This document shows positions 1 to 6,141 of a stretch of 7,262 bases of DNA, piece after piece. Below the pieces are notes generated by a model. The model was not told where the DNA came from, searched no databases, and saw nothing but the letters and a program-made list of their open reading frames with translations. Every line of letters begins with the position of its first letter. Position 1 is the first letter of the stretch. The translations under genes and the position numbers were made by a program. This DNA comes from an uncultured Methylococcaceae bacterium (GTDB lineage Bacteria; Pseudomonadota; Gammaproteobacteria; Methylococcales; Methylococcaceae): the NCBI GenBank assembly GCA_903910005.1, contig CAIVXW010000424.1, positions 1 through 7,262 on the forward strand, read 5' to 3'.

Positions 1-164
1 CGGATCAAATACCGCTGACGTGCGGGCCGGAAATTTACAATCCGGCGTCGCGCACTTTCCGTACCGGAAATATCCATGGCTGGCGGCAACAACTGGATGC
101 CACGCAAAGGAAGCGACTGGAAACAGCTTGCGCCGATCTGTGCGGGGAGATGGGTTATGAGTAA
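1..164 (+). CDS. Probable sulfotransferase, C-terminal end only (5' part lies outside the window)
   Basis: The reading frame that starts at base 3 is open from the window edge to a TAA at 162-164 and encodes about 53 residues. The end of the peptide contains EIYNPAS, then FRTGNIHGWRQQL, and finishes with LCGEMGYE. This pattern, an R-x-G followed by a G-x-W and a closing hydrophobic helix ending in GY(E), is what C-termini of PAPS-dependent sulfotransferases look like (the RKG-type motif contacts PAPS). Such enzymes move a sulfonate group from PAPS to a hydroxyl or amine. The stop overlaps the start of the thioester reductase by eight bases, so the two are probably co-transcribed and translationally coupled; a tailoring sulfation of the cluster product is possible. 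Only the tail is visible, so the catalytic half cannot be checked. The overlapping frame with an ATG at 76 is not a credible alternative gene. Confidence 0.6.
   Translation, partial: DQIPLTCGPEIYNPASRTFRTGNIHGWRQQLDATQRKRLETACADLCGEMGYE
144..149 (+). promoter_or_regulatory. Ribosome binding site that fixes the thioester reductase start at 157
   Basis: GGGGAG at 144-149 lies seven bases before the ATG at 157. It sits inside the last codons of the upstream sulfotransferase, whose stop (162-164) overlaps this start, the usual arrangement for coupled translation. The in-frame ATG at 76 has only a weak GGAAA before it, and its 27 extra residues overlap the sulfotransferase coding sequence. Confidence 0.7.
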
Positions 165-1362
165 TGCAGATTTTATGGCGGGTCTTCGGGCCGACGCCGA
201 ACCAGGCAGCCACCCGGGCTTCGATTCGCCCAGGGTGAGTGGGCAGCCTGACAAGTTATTGTTGACCGGGGCTACCGGCTTTCTTGGAGCCTACCTGCTC
301 GATGAATGGCTGCGGCAAACCGGAGTGACGGCCTATTGCCTGGTACGGGCTCCCGATACTGCGGCGGCTCAGGCCAGGTTGCGGCTGCAGTTGGATCGTT
401 GCGGTCTGTGGAGTGACGACCGGGCCGGGCGCATCATCGCCGTGCCGGGTGATCTGGCACGACCGCAACTGGGCCTGGATGCGGCTCAATATGCCCGATT
501 GGCCGAAGAAATCGATGTCATCTGCCATAACGGGGCCTGGATCAACGCCCTGTTGTCCTACCAGGATCTGAAACCGGTCAACGTCGAGGGTACCCGTGCC
601 ATCCTGCGCCTTGCCGGTGAGGTTCGGCAAAAACCCTTGCACTATGTATCGACCCTGGCCCTGTTTTTTGGCACCGGGCACACCCGGCAAACCCTGACAG
701 AGACGGATGTCCCAGTACTCGATGAAGGACTCAGGGGCGGTTACAAACAGAGCAAGTGGGTTGCCGAGCAACTGGTTCGCAACGCCGGTCTGGCCGGACT
801 GGATACAACGATTTACCGCCCGGGCCGGATTCTTGGTCACAGCCATAGCGGGGTGAATACCAACTTGCAGGACATCTTCTGCATCATTCTCAAGGCATGC
901 CTCAAGCTGGGTTCCTACCCGGCGATGGATACGGTGATTGACATCACTCCAGTGGATTACATCAGTCGGGCCGTGGTTCATCTGGCGAGCAGCGAATCCC
1001 GCCGTACCGGAGAGGTTTTTCACCTGCATAACCCGACTCCGGTCCCCTGGAATCAACTGATGGAGATGGTTCGTGACCTGGGCTACCCGCTGCGTCCCCT
1101 GCCGGAGGAGGCGTGGCATTCGGAAGTCAGGCGACGCTCGTCAGCGCAAGCCGGGGAGTCCTTTTTCCGGCAACTCCGGCTGTTGTTGCGTTCCCCGATC
1201 TACCTGTTTTCCCCGGACAAACCGCTTTACTGCGGAGAAATGACCTTAAACCGGCTGGCCGAGGCCGGTATAGTGTGTCCACGGGTGGATGCCGAATTGC
1301 TGGCAACATACGTGGGTTACCTCAAGGACTGCGGGTTCATAACGGTTGACTCAAATCCCTGA
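157..1362 (+). CDS. Stand-alone thioester reductase (SDR family, Lys2/NRPS R-domain type)
   Basis: Encodes 401 residues from the ATG at 157. An extended short-chain dehydrogenase fold is clear: the Rossmann dinucleotide motif GATGFLG is at residues 38-44 after a short variable N-terminus, the Ser/Thr of the STLALF segment is at about 165-166, the catalytic YxxxK is Y196-K200 in GYKQSKW, and YRPGRILGHS follows at 220. These are hallmarks of the thioester reductase domains that end carboxylic acid reductases, LYS2 and reductive-release NRPS/PKS lines. The family uses NAD(P)H to free a thioester-bound acyl chain as an aldehyde, sometimes reduced further to an alcohol. Here it is a discrete protein without an adenylation or carrier domain; the separate ligase and carrier protein at 4668-6432 are natural partners (inference). 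It shares an 8-base overlap with the upstream sulfotransferase and is followed by a terminator at 1480-1507. The substrate cannot be read from the sequence. Confidence 0.88.
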   Translation: MSNADFMAGLRADAEPGSHPGFDSPRVSGQPDKLLLTGATGFLGAYLLDEWLRQTGVTAYCLVRAPDTAAAQARLRLQLDRCGLWSDDRAGRIIAVPGDLARPQLGLDAAQYARLAEEIDVICHNGAWINALLSYQDLKPVNVEGTRAILRLAGEVRQKPLHYVSTLALFFGTGHTRQTLTETDVPVLDEGLRGGYKQSKWVAEQLVRNAGLAGLDTTIYRPGRILGHSHSGVNTNLQDIFCIILKACLKLGSYPAMDTVIDITPVDYISRAVVHLASSESRRTGEVFHLHNPTPVPWNQLMEMVRDLGYPLRPLPEEAWHSEVRRRSSAQAGESFFRQLRLLLRSPIYLFSPDKPLYCGEMTLNRLAEAGIVCPRVDAELLATYVGYLKDCGFITVDSNP

Positions 1363-1412
1363 CATGCGGCGGACTCCCGGTGGTCGATCGGAACGGGGGC
1401 ACTCACGGCAAC

Positions 1413-1477
1413 CTGCCCGCAGGGCAGTCCCGAGCGGCCTCCCGGGTAGCCTCACCGGGCTCGTCGGCTGAGGCCGC
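1413..1477 (+). repeat. Two consecutive inverted repeats in the intergenic stretch upstream of the terminator
   Basis: The first is a perfect hairpin: CTGCCC (1413-1418), loop GCA, GGGCAG (1422-1427). The second has outer arms GCGGCCT (1434-1440) and AGGCCGC (1471-1477) enclosing a smaller stem, CCCGG (1441-1445) with CCGGG (1455-1459). Together with the terminator hairpin just downstream they make the 3' end of the reductase transcript highly structured. They may protect the 3' end from exonucleases or be part of a bipartite terminator; I do not recognise a known repeat family. The short GTG-started open frame crossing this stretch (1380-1598) looks non-coding. Confidence 0.5.
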
Positions 1478-1479
1478 CA

Positions 1480-1507
1480 CTGCGGCAGTCTCCCGCAGAA
1501 TTTTTTT
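1480..1507 (+). terminator. Rho-independent terminator after the thioester reductase
   Basis: A six-base-pair perfect stem, CTGCGG (1480-1485) with CCGCAG (1493-1498), encloses a seven-base loop and is followed by AA and seven T's (1501-1507). It lies about 120 bases after the reductase stop and probably ends the sulfotransferase-reductase transcript. Confidence 0.7.
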
Positions 1508-1548
1508 CACGGAGCAGGCACCGAGATGCCGTATGGCCTTCCATCGTA

Positions 1549-1577
1549 TTCCTCAATTTAATTATGTTTGGTATCAT
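1549..1577 (+). promoter_or_regulatory. Candidate sigma-70 promoter with extended -10, upstream of the ABC exporter
   Basis: An AT-rich island (about 1545-1610) follows the terminator. It contains TGGTATCAT (1569-1577), an extended -10 with TATCAT matching five of six consensus bases. A weak -35, TTCCTC (1549-1554), stands 17 bases upstream. Predicted transcription would start near 1584, giving a leader of about 50 bases before the ATG at 1637. The position between a terminator and the next gene supports it; the -35 is poor. Confidence 0.4.
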
Positions 1578-1636
1578 GTCGGGGTATTCAGACGGTAAAA
1601 TCTCTTATCCGTGTTCCCACCCTACCGGTTTAGGTC

Positions 1637-3253
1637 ATGCCAAGAATCATCGAATTGCTGCTCAACGAACCGGATTTTCCTGCCTCACGTGTGATTTTCA
1701 TGATGGCCATGTCCGGCCTTAGCGGCGGTGCCATACTGATAGCCATCAATTCGGCCACTGAGCAAATTTCACTGCATCAGGCCGATCCACAGTATTTCGT
1801 AGCTGCCCTTGTATTGTTGGTACTGATGGTCTACACCCAGCATTACACCATGGTACAGATGACCTTGTCGGTCGAGGAAACCCTGCTCAAGTTGCGCATG
1901 CACATCGGCAACCGCCTGCGTCACGCTGATCTTCGCTTCATTGAGCAAATTGGCGGTGCTGCGGTCTATTCTTCCCTGACCAAAGACACACATATCGTTT
2001 CGCAATCGGCATTGTCCATGACATTGCTGGGACGCTCCTCCCTGGTGTTGTTGCTCAGTCTGATTTATCTGGGCTGGATTTCCCCCTCTGCCATGCTGGC
2101 AACGATTGGTTTCATCGGTACCTACGCCGTCATTCATGCCTATGTCTTTCATCCACGCCTGTTGATTCGATTTGATCAAGGCAAGAGCGGTGAAGAAGTC
2201 TTCTTTCGCCACCTGCAAGCCTTGCTTGGGGGACTCAAGGAGATCAAGCTCAATCGCGGCAAAAACAACAACCTGTTCGAGTCCTACAGCCGGGCAGCAG
2301 GCGACATCAGCACACTCAAACGCGACATCAACGCGGAAGTCACACGCAGTTACACCCTGGGATATTCCGCCTTCTATCTGTTGCTGATCGTGCTGGCAAT
2401 CGTCATTCCTGGCGTTAGCAGCGAATTGACAGTGCATGTGTTCAAGATCACGGCCATCGTCATATACATCATCTCCGAACTTGATCCCTGGTTGACCTGG
2501 ATTCCGGAAATCGCCCGTGCCGACGCTGCTGTCGAAGAGTTGCATCAACTGGAATTGAAACTGCGTCTGTCGCCCCACGCCGAGACCCATACCCGACTGG
2601 CCGAACCGCTCCGGAATTTTTCCACCCTCTCACTGTGCGGCGTGGAGTTTTGTTATCAGGATCACCATGGAGGGCGTTCATTTCCGGTCGGCCCCCTGAA
2701 CCTGACCGTACGCAAAGGTGAACTGCTGTTCATCGTCGGTGGCAATGGTAGTGGCAAAACCACCCTGTTAAAGTTGCTGGCCGGGCTGTACTACCCCGAT
2801 GCCGGTACGCTTCTGGTGGATGATCGTCCCCTCCAAACAACGGATTACTCCGGTTTCCGTGAGCTATTCTCGGCGGTATTTCCCGATTTTTACCTGTTTG
2901 AGCGACTCTACGGCCTGCAGGATGTTGCTCCGGAACAGGTACACCACTGGTTGCGGGTGATGCAGATCAGCGACAAAACATCATTTGCCAATGGCGCATT
3001 TACCCGGCGCGAATTGTCCACCGGTCAACGCAAGCGTCTGGCCTTTATCGCAGCAGTTCTGGAAAATCGCCCACTGTTGATCGTCGATGAATTTGCAGCG
3101 GATCAAGATCCTGAATTCCGTGACCACTTCTACATGCAGATTCTGCCGGAACTAAAGCGTCAAGGCCGTACCGTACTGGCGGTGACGCATGATGATCGCT
3201 ATTTTAACGTGGCCGACCGGGTGCTGGTCATGGCGGACGGCAGGTTACGGTGA
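1637..3253 (+). CDS. ABC exporter of the cyclic-peptide/siderophore type (SyrD/PvdE family), fused membrane and ATPase domains
   Basis: A 538-residue protein, the usual length for this family. Six hydrophobic segments are visible at about residues 18-38, 53-70, 128-147, 150-171, 241-260 and 268-286, with the family-typical GGLKEIKLNR in the cytoplasmic loop at about 198-207. The C-terminal ATPase is complete: Walker A GGNGSGKT (368-375, K374), signature LSTGQ (460-464), Walker B ending in D484-E485 within LLIVDEFAADQDP, and the H-loop His518. The DEFAADQDP and LSTGQRKR wording matches SyrD/PvdE transporters, which move peptide siderophores, lipopeptides or their precursors out of the cytoplasm. 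It would act as a dimer in the inner membrane and most likely exports the product of this locus, or an intermediate for periplasmic maturation (inference). There is no strong Shine-Dalgarno before the ATG at 1637 (only AGG at 1632-1634), but the N-terminus looks like that of relatives. It appears to be its own transcription unit. Confidence 0.88.
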   Translation: MPRIIELLLNEPDFPASRVIFMMAMSGLSGGAILIAINSATEQISLHQADPQYFVAALVLLVLMVYTQHYTMVQMTLSVEETLLKLRMHIGNRLRHADLRFIEQIGGAAVYSSLTKDTHIVSQSALSMTLLGRSSLVLLLSLIYLGWISPSAMLATIGFIGTYAVIHAYVFHPRLLIRFDQGKSGEEVFFRHLQALLGGLKEIKLNRGKNNNLFESYSRAAGDISTLKRDINAEVTRSYTLGYSAFYLLLIVLAIVIPGVSSELTVHVFKITAIVIYIISELDPWLTWIPEIARADAAVEELHQLELKLRLSPHAETHTRLAEPLRNFSTLSLCGVEFCYQDHHGGRSFPVGPLNLTVRKGELLFIVGGNGSGKTTLLKLLAGLYYPDAGTLLVDDRPLQTTDYSGFRELFSAVFPDFYLFERLYGLQDVAPEQVHHWLRVMQISDKTSFANGAFTRRELSTGQRKRLAFIAAVLENRPLLIVDEFAADQDPEFRDHFYMQILPELKRQGRTVLAVTHDDRYFNVADRVLVMADGRLR

Positions 3254-3410
3254 TTCCTCATGCCGATCGAAAGGAGGGTGCAGGGCATCTGTATTGCGGG
3301 CGTCACCGGGATGGTGTACCCCGGGAGGCTCATCGACAGGCCTGGCTCGGCACCGGAGATAACAGTGCGGGGCTGACTGTGGCAGCCAGCTCCAGCAGGT
3401 AAGCCTTCAA

Positions 3411-3440
3411 TTGATTGTCCCAACGGTAATTGCCTACAAA
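3411..3440 (+). promoter_or_regulatory. Weak sigma-70 promoter candidate upstream of the chorismate lyase-like gene
   Basis: TTGATT (3411-3416) and TACAAA (3435-3440), each matching four of six consensus bases, are 18 bases apart in an AT-rich stretch that contrasts with the GC-rich DNA around it. The -35 overlaps the perfect palindrome TCAATTGA (3407-3414), and a CGAT/ATCG inverted repeat (3444-3457) lies just after the -10; either could be an operator. An alternative pair, TTGCCT (3430-3435) with TATATC (3451-3456), has only 15-base spacing. The rest of 3254-3496 holds small GC-rich hairpins (for example GGCTG/CAGCC near 3371-3387) and no convincing gene. Confidence 0.3.
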
Positions 3441-3487
3441 ATACGATGAATATATCGCAGCGTGCTGGCTTGCCAAATAACTGAAAA

Positions 3488-3494
3488 TAAGGTG
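3488..3494 (+). promoter_or_regulatory. Ribosome binding site of the chorismate lyase-like gene
   Basis: TAAGGTG at 3488-3494 lies just before the ATG at 3497 and matches the Shine-Dalgarno consensus with AAGG four bases from the start. It supports the long N-terminus, because no other ATG occurs before the conserved domain. Confidence 0.6.
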
Positions 3495-3496
3495 AA

Positions 3497-4270
3497 ATGA
3501 ATAGCTTGTTCCGGTTGCTGCGGGTATTTCCCTTCCTTCAGAATTCCAAACCCCTGCAGAGCCTGGGTAATAGATTTTCGTTATACCACCCCCGGTTGGC
3601 AACAAAAGCCGCGCCTCCCCCCTCTTCTCAGGAAAGTGCAGGAGTTGGTGCTGGTGACGGAATTTTTGATCCGTTGTATAATTTGCTACACTGCCGCGAA
3701 GCTTCAGGATTGACCGTCGGTACGCTGAACCTGCGCGAACTGACACCATTCCAACGGTGCCTGCTAACCCTGGACGGTACGGTTACCAAGTATCTCGAAA
3801 CCTATACACTGGAGCCCATTCAGGTACTGCTGTTGCACAGGGCAACCCTGGTACTGAACGAAACCAACCCGTGGCTGGATACCCCACCCGCGACCGAAGT
3901 CATTACCCGCGAGGTACTGTTGCGCGGTGCTTACAGTACCACGGTCTATGCCCATGCGGTATCGTTGCTGGTAACAGATCGCTTGCCGGAAAGTTTGCTG
4001 GAGGCTCTGGAAAACGAACCGGGCGGCATCGGGCGAGCCCTGTTGAACGGACGGATAGAGAACCGCCGTGAAATCCTCTGGTACGGCCGGGAACACCTGT
4101 GCAACCTGCCGGAGGATATCCGTGCCTGCACGGGTGAGGACTTTTTGAGTCGCGCTTACTGCATCATCGTGCAAGACAAGCCGGTGGTACTTATCAACGA
4201 ACGGTTTCCGGCTCACCTGCACATGAACGTCGACCCGGGTGCTGATCGGCCGAGACCCGCTCCGCCCTGA
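3497..4270 (+). CDS. Chorismate pyruvate-lyase-like protein (DUF98/UbiC superfamily), probable 4-hydroxybenzoate synthase
   Basis: A 257-residue protein. From about residue 82 it follows the chorismate lyase pattern: LTPFQRCLLTLDGTVTKYLE resembles the LLLEDSMTKRFE start of E. coli UbiC, TREVLLRG (137-144) matches its LREILL strand, and KPVVLINERFP (about 228-238) matches KPLLLTELFLP. The two residues that bind and act on chorismate in UbiC, an Arg on the first of these strands and a Glu on the second, are kept here as R138 and E235. The family cleaves chorismate to 4-hydroxybenzoate and pyruvate; DUF98 members such as mycobacterial Rv2949c do this for phenolic lipid synthesis rather than for ubiquinone. 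No UbiA neighbour is present, and the nearby ligase and carrier protein point to a dedicated aryl starter supply (inference). Residues 1-80 are a Pro/Ser/Ala-containing extension beyond the UbiC core, with no clear signal peptide or domain. The tail ends in a Pro-rich stretch. Confidence 0.8.
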   Translation: MNSLFRLLRVFPFLQNSKPLQSLGNRFSLYHPRLATKAAPPPSSQESAGVGAGDGIFDPLYNLLHCREASGLTVGTLNLRELTPFQRCLLTLDGTVTKYLETYTLEPIQVLLLHRATLVLNETNPWLDTPPATEVITREVLLRGAYSTTVYAHAVSLLVTDRLPESLLEALENEPGGIGRALLNGRIENRREILWYGREHLCNLPEDIRACTGEDFLSRAYCIIVQDKPVVLINERFPAHLHMNVDPGADRPRPAPP

Positions 4271-4294
4271 CTCCTCCAGTCATCGGTGCCCGGA

Positions 4295-4507
4295 ATGGGT
4301 GCGCCCCGGAGAGTCCGTTGCAAATGCCTGTTCGACCCGGAAACGGGTCTGGCGATGGGCCGGGTGCGTGCCGATTGCCCTTGGGCTACCCTGGAGACGG
4401 TGGAGGCGCATCAGCGTTCGGGAGACAGGATTTTTCAGTCGGAAGGGATACGGTCGGGCGCGTGCAGGGTCTGCGTCGAAGATTCGCTGCGCCGTTCAGT
4501 GTGGTGA
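4295..4507 (+). CDS. Possible small Cys-containing hypothetical protein
   Basis: An open frame of 70 codons from the ATG at 4295 (a GTG at 4286 would add three residues). I do not recognise a family. Support for coding: codon choice resembles the neighbours (many CTG, GAG and GCG codons), the composition is balanced in acidic and basic residues, and a terminator follows 25 bases after the stop. Five cysteines (9, 11, 28, 57, 60) are arranged as CxC, a single C and CxxC, which could bind a metal. Against: there is no Shine-Dalgarno, the other two frames are also open here because of GC content, and the frame is the same as that of the upstream lyase-like gene, separated from it only by that gene's TGA and a few codons. 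It may therefore be a separate small gene, a detached C-terminal extension of the lyase, or chance. Confidence 0.38.
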   Translation: MGAPRRVRCKCLFDPETGLAMGRVRADCPWATLETVEAHQRSGDRIFQSEGIRSGACRVCVEDSLRRSVW

Positions 4508-4532
4508 TGATTACCGTCACCGTTTTCGGTAG

Positions 4533-4554
4533 GTCTGCCGTGGGCAGGCTTTTT
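4533..4554 (+). terminator. Rho-independent terminator after the lyase-like gene and small ORF
   Basis: The stem GTCTGCC (4533-4539) with GGCAGGC (4543-4549) has seven pairs including one G-T wobble, a GTG loop and five T's at 4550-4554. A small ACCG-TTTT-CGGT hairpin (4519-4530) precedes it. It separates the lyase-like transcript from the ligase-ACP-radical SAM cassette. Confidence 0.62.
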
Positions 4555-4574
4555 CAAAGCAATCCAGGATGGCA

Positions 4575-4648
4575 GCAACCCTGACGGTTGCGGGGACAAG
4601 GTGACGCTTCGCGTCACGGGCCATTCCTCCCTGCCTTTAAGGCTAGGG
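4575..4648 (+). promoter_or_regulatory. Structured leader with three hairpins before the ligase gene
   Basis: Three stems follow each other: GCAACC/GGTTGC (4575-4580 and 4586-4591, loop CTGAC), GTGACGC/GCGTCAC (4601-4607 and 4611-4617, loop TTC), and CCCTGCCT with AGGC-T-AGGG (4629-4636 and 4640-4648, one bulged T), the last followed by TTT. They fill the space between the upstream terminator and the ATG at 4668. No clear -35/-10 pair is visible here, and no Shine-Dalgarno stands at the usual distance from the ATG. The leader may regulate expression by attenuation or RNA folding, or the first stems may stabilise the upstream 3' end. No known riboswitch class is recognised. Confidence 0.4.
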
Positions 4649-4667
4649 TTTCTCGCACAAATTTTCG

Positions 4668-6125
4668 ATGAATCCATTTGCAGAAACTATCAGCCAAAAC
4701 GCGGTAAACCAGTCCCGGGCACACGTCATGACGGACGGTCGTTTCACCTGCGCCTACGGCGATCTCCCGGGGCGGCTTGACGACATTTGCCGTTATCTGG
4801 ATACCCTGGGCGCAGGAGCGGATGCCGTTCCGGCCCTGGAGTGTATCAACTCGACGGCGGGGGTGCTGACCTTGCTGGCTCTGCTGCGAAGGGGCAGCCA
4901 CTTCCTGTTGAACCCCGGCAGCGGCAATGTGGAGCCGACTGACTCCAACCTGAAACCGGTTGCCCGGTTTTGCACGCACCGCATTGTGGTGCTGCGGGCT
5001 CCGCCCGAGGCACCGCCGGACTGGCTGGAAACTCCCGGCAACTTTTTGAGCGTCTCCCGTCACGCCGACTACCTCGGCCCACCGGAAGCGTGTGATCCCG
5101 GGATTGGAAATCTCTACATTCGCACGTCAGGTAGCCTCGGTACCACGAAAATCGTGGTTCACGGTCAGACCCGGTTGTTCCATAACGCCGATAGCTGCCT
5201 GGATCGGTTGGGTCTGGAAGCGGAGGATCGAGTGACCCTGCCGGTGCCGATTTTTCACATGTATGGCCTGGGTGCCGGTTTTCTGCCTGCCTTGCTTGCC
5301 GGTGCGTCCATCCATGTGGAAGAACACGGCAACATTCTGCGCTATCTGGACAATGAACGACGGTTTCAGCCCAACGTCGCCTTCTTGAACCCTTTGCTGT
5401 GCGGAATGCTGCTGCGCTGGGGGCGCTTCGGTAGCAGTTACCGACGGGTGGTCACTTCCACCCAGGCCATGCGCGAAGAGATGTTCCGGGATTTTGACGA
5501 TAACTTTGGCAATCTGATAAGTCTGTACGGCAGCACCGAAATGGGGGCTATTACCGCCAGTCTATCGCAACAGAGTCAGGACAAGCGTGCTGCCGGACTT
5601 GGCCCGCCACTGCGTGGCGTGACGCTGCGCCTTGAGGACGACAACAAGGACGGTGCAGAACTGCTTTGCCTGCACCCTTACGGTTATCGTGGCTATCTTG
5701 ACGAAGCAGGTCACTGGCTGCACCGGTGTGCCGAGGGTGAGTGGTATCGTAGCGGTGACTGGGCCCGGCAACGAAATGACGGCATCCTGGTCATCCTGGG
5801 ACGTGCCAATTCCAGCGTCAATCGGGGCGGTTATCTGGTTTTCCTGGGTGACATCGAAAATGAACTGGAAAAATTGCCCGAGATATCCCAGGCGGCCGTC
5901 ATTGCCAGCGATGAGGAAGACCATCGAGGCCGCCGTTTGACCGCCTTCTGTATCCCGAAACAAGGGGTGACTACGACTGCGGATGCGCTGCGTGCAGCCT
6001 GTTTCAGGCATTTGCCAAAGCACAGCATTCCGGATCACATTCACTTGCTTTCCTCCCTGCCGCTCCTGCCGAGCGGAAAACTTGATAGAAAAACCCTCCT
6101 ACTTCATTCAAAAGAACTCATCTGA
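4668..6125 (+). CDS. AMP-forming acyl/aryl-acid ligase (stand-alone adenylation enzyme)
   Basis: A 485-residue ANL-superfamily enzyme. The phosphate-binding loop is TSGSLGTTK (residues 153-161), the FHMYGLGAGFLPALLAGAS segment of the substrate-binding half follows, the YGSTE motif is at 287-291, RSGDW carries the ribose-binding Asp364, and the C-terminal subdomain ends with LPSGKLDRK, where K471 is the adenylation lysine. All catalytic motifs are present, so it should activate a carboxylic acid as the acyl-AMP and pass it to a thiol. The discrete carrier protein encoded 16 bases downstream is the likely acceptor. Given the chorismate lyase-like gene upstream, 4-hydroxybenzoate is the most economical substrate guess; a fatty or other aryl acid cannot be excluded. 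Small departures from the textbook motifs are Thr instead of Pro before K161 and GDIE where many enzymes have GEIE. The ATG at 4668 lacks a good Shine-Dalgarno, but the N-terminus begins where relatives begin. Confidence 0.85.
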   Translation: MNPFAETISQNAVNQSRAHVMTDGRFTCAYGDLPGRLDDICRYLDTLGAGADAVPALECINSTAGVLTLLALLRRGSHFLLNPGSGNVEPTDSNLKPVARFCTHRIVVLRAPPEAPPDWLETPGNFLSVSRHADYLGPPEACDPGIGNLYIRTSGSLGTTKIVVHGQTRLFHNADSCLDRLGLEAEDRVTLPVPIFHMYGLGAGFLPALLAGASIHVEEHGNILRYLDNERRFQPNVAFLNPLLCGMLLRWGRFGSSYRRVVTSTQAMREEMFRDFDDNFGNLISLYGSTEMGAITASLSQQSQDKRAAGLGPPLRGVTLRLEDDNKDGAELLCLHPYGYRGYLDEAGHWLHRCAEGEWYRSGDWARQRNDGILVILGRANSSVNRGGYLVFLGDIENELEKLPEISQAAVIASDEEDHRGRRLTAFCIPKQGVTTTADALRAACFRHLPKHSIPDHIHLLSSLPLLPSGKLDRKTLLLHSKELI

Positions 6126-6141
6126 GCCTGGAAAAATCCCC

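Noticed and set aside
76..156. Upstream in-frame ATG at 76 as the thioester reductase start
   Set aside because: It overlaps the sulfotransferase-like coding tail, has a weak ribosome site, and adds 27 residues unlike the family; the ATG at 157 has GGGGAG seven bases upstream and overlaps the upstream stop.
256..1119. 287-codon antisense open frame
   Set aside because: It lies opposite the clearly identified reductase, and its peptide shows no family motif; long antisense frames are common opposite GC-rich genes.
1380..1598. 72-codon GTG-started open frame between reductase and exporter
   Set aside because: It runs through three hairpins and a T7 terminator, has no ribosome site, and its composition is not protein-like.
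1769..2590. 273-codon antisense open frame opposite the exporter
   Set aside because: Gln/Asp-rich composition of the kind produced by complementing a membrane-protein gene; no recognisable motif.
3260..3376. 38-codon open frame after the exporter, near a strong AAGGAGGG (3271-3278)
   Set aside because: The SD-like sequence lies inside the frame instead of before its ATG, no ATG or GTG stands at a proper distance after it, and the peptide shows no feature; probably chance.
3330..3749. 139-codon antisense open frame across the lyase promoter region
   Set aside because: It covers the AT-rich leader and the start of the lyase gene, without a recognisable motif or ribosome site.
5983..6141. Longer ACP frame starting at 5983
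   Set aside because: It would overlap the ligase C-terminus, including its catalytic GK motif, in another frame, and the extra residues look like translated shadow sequence; the ATG at 6142 has an SD and begins a standard ACP.
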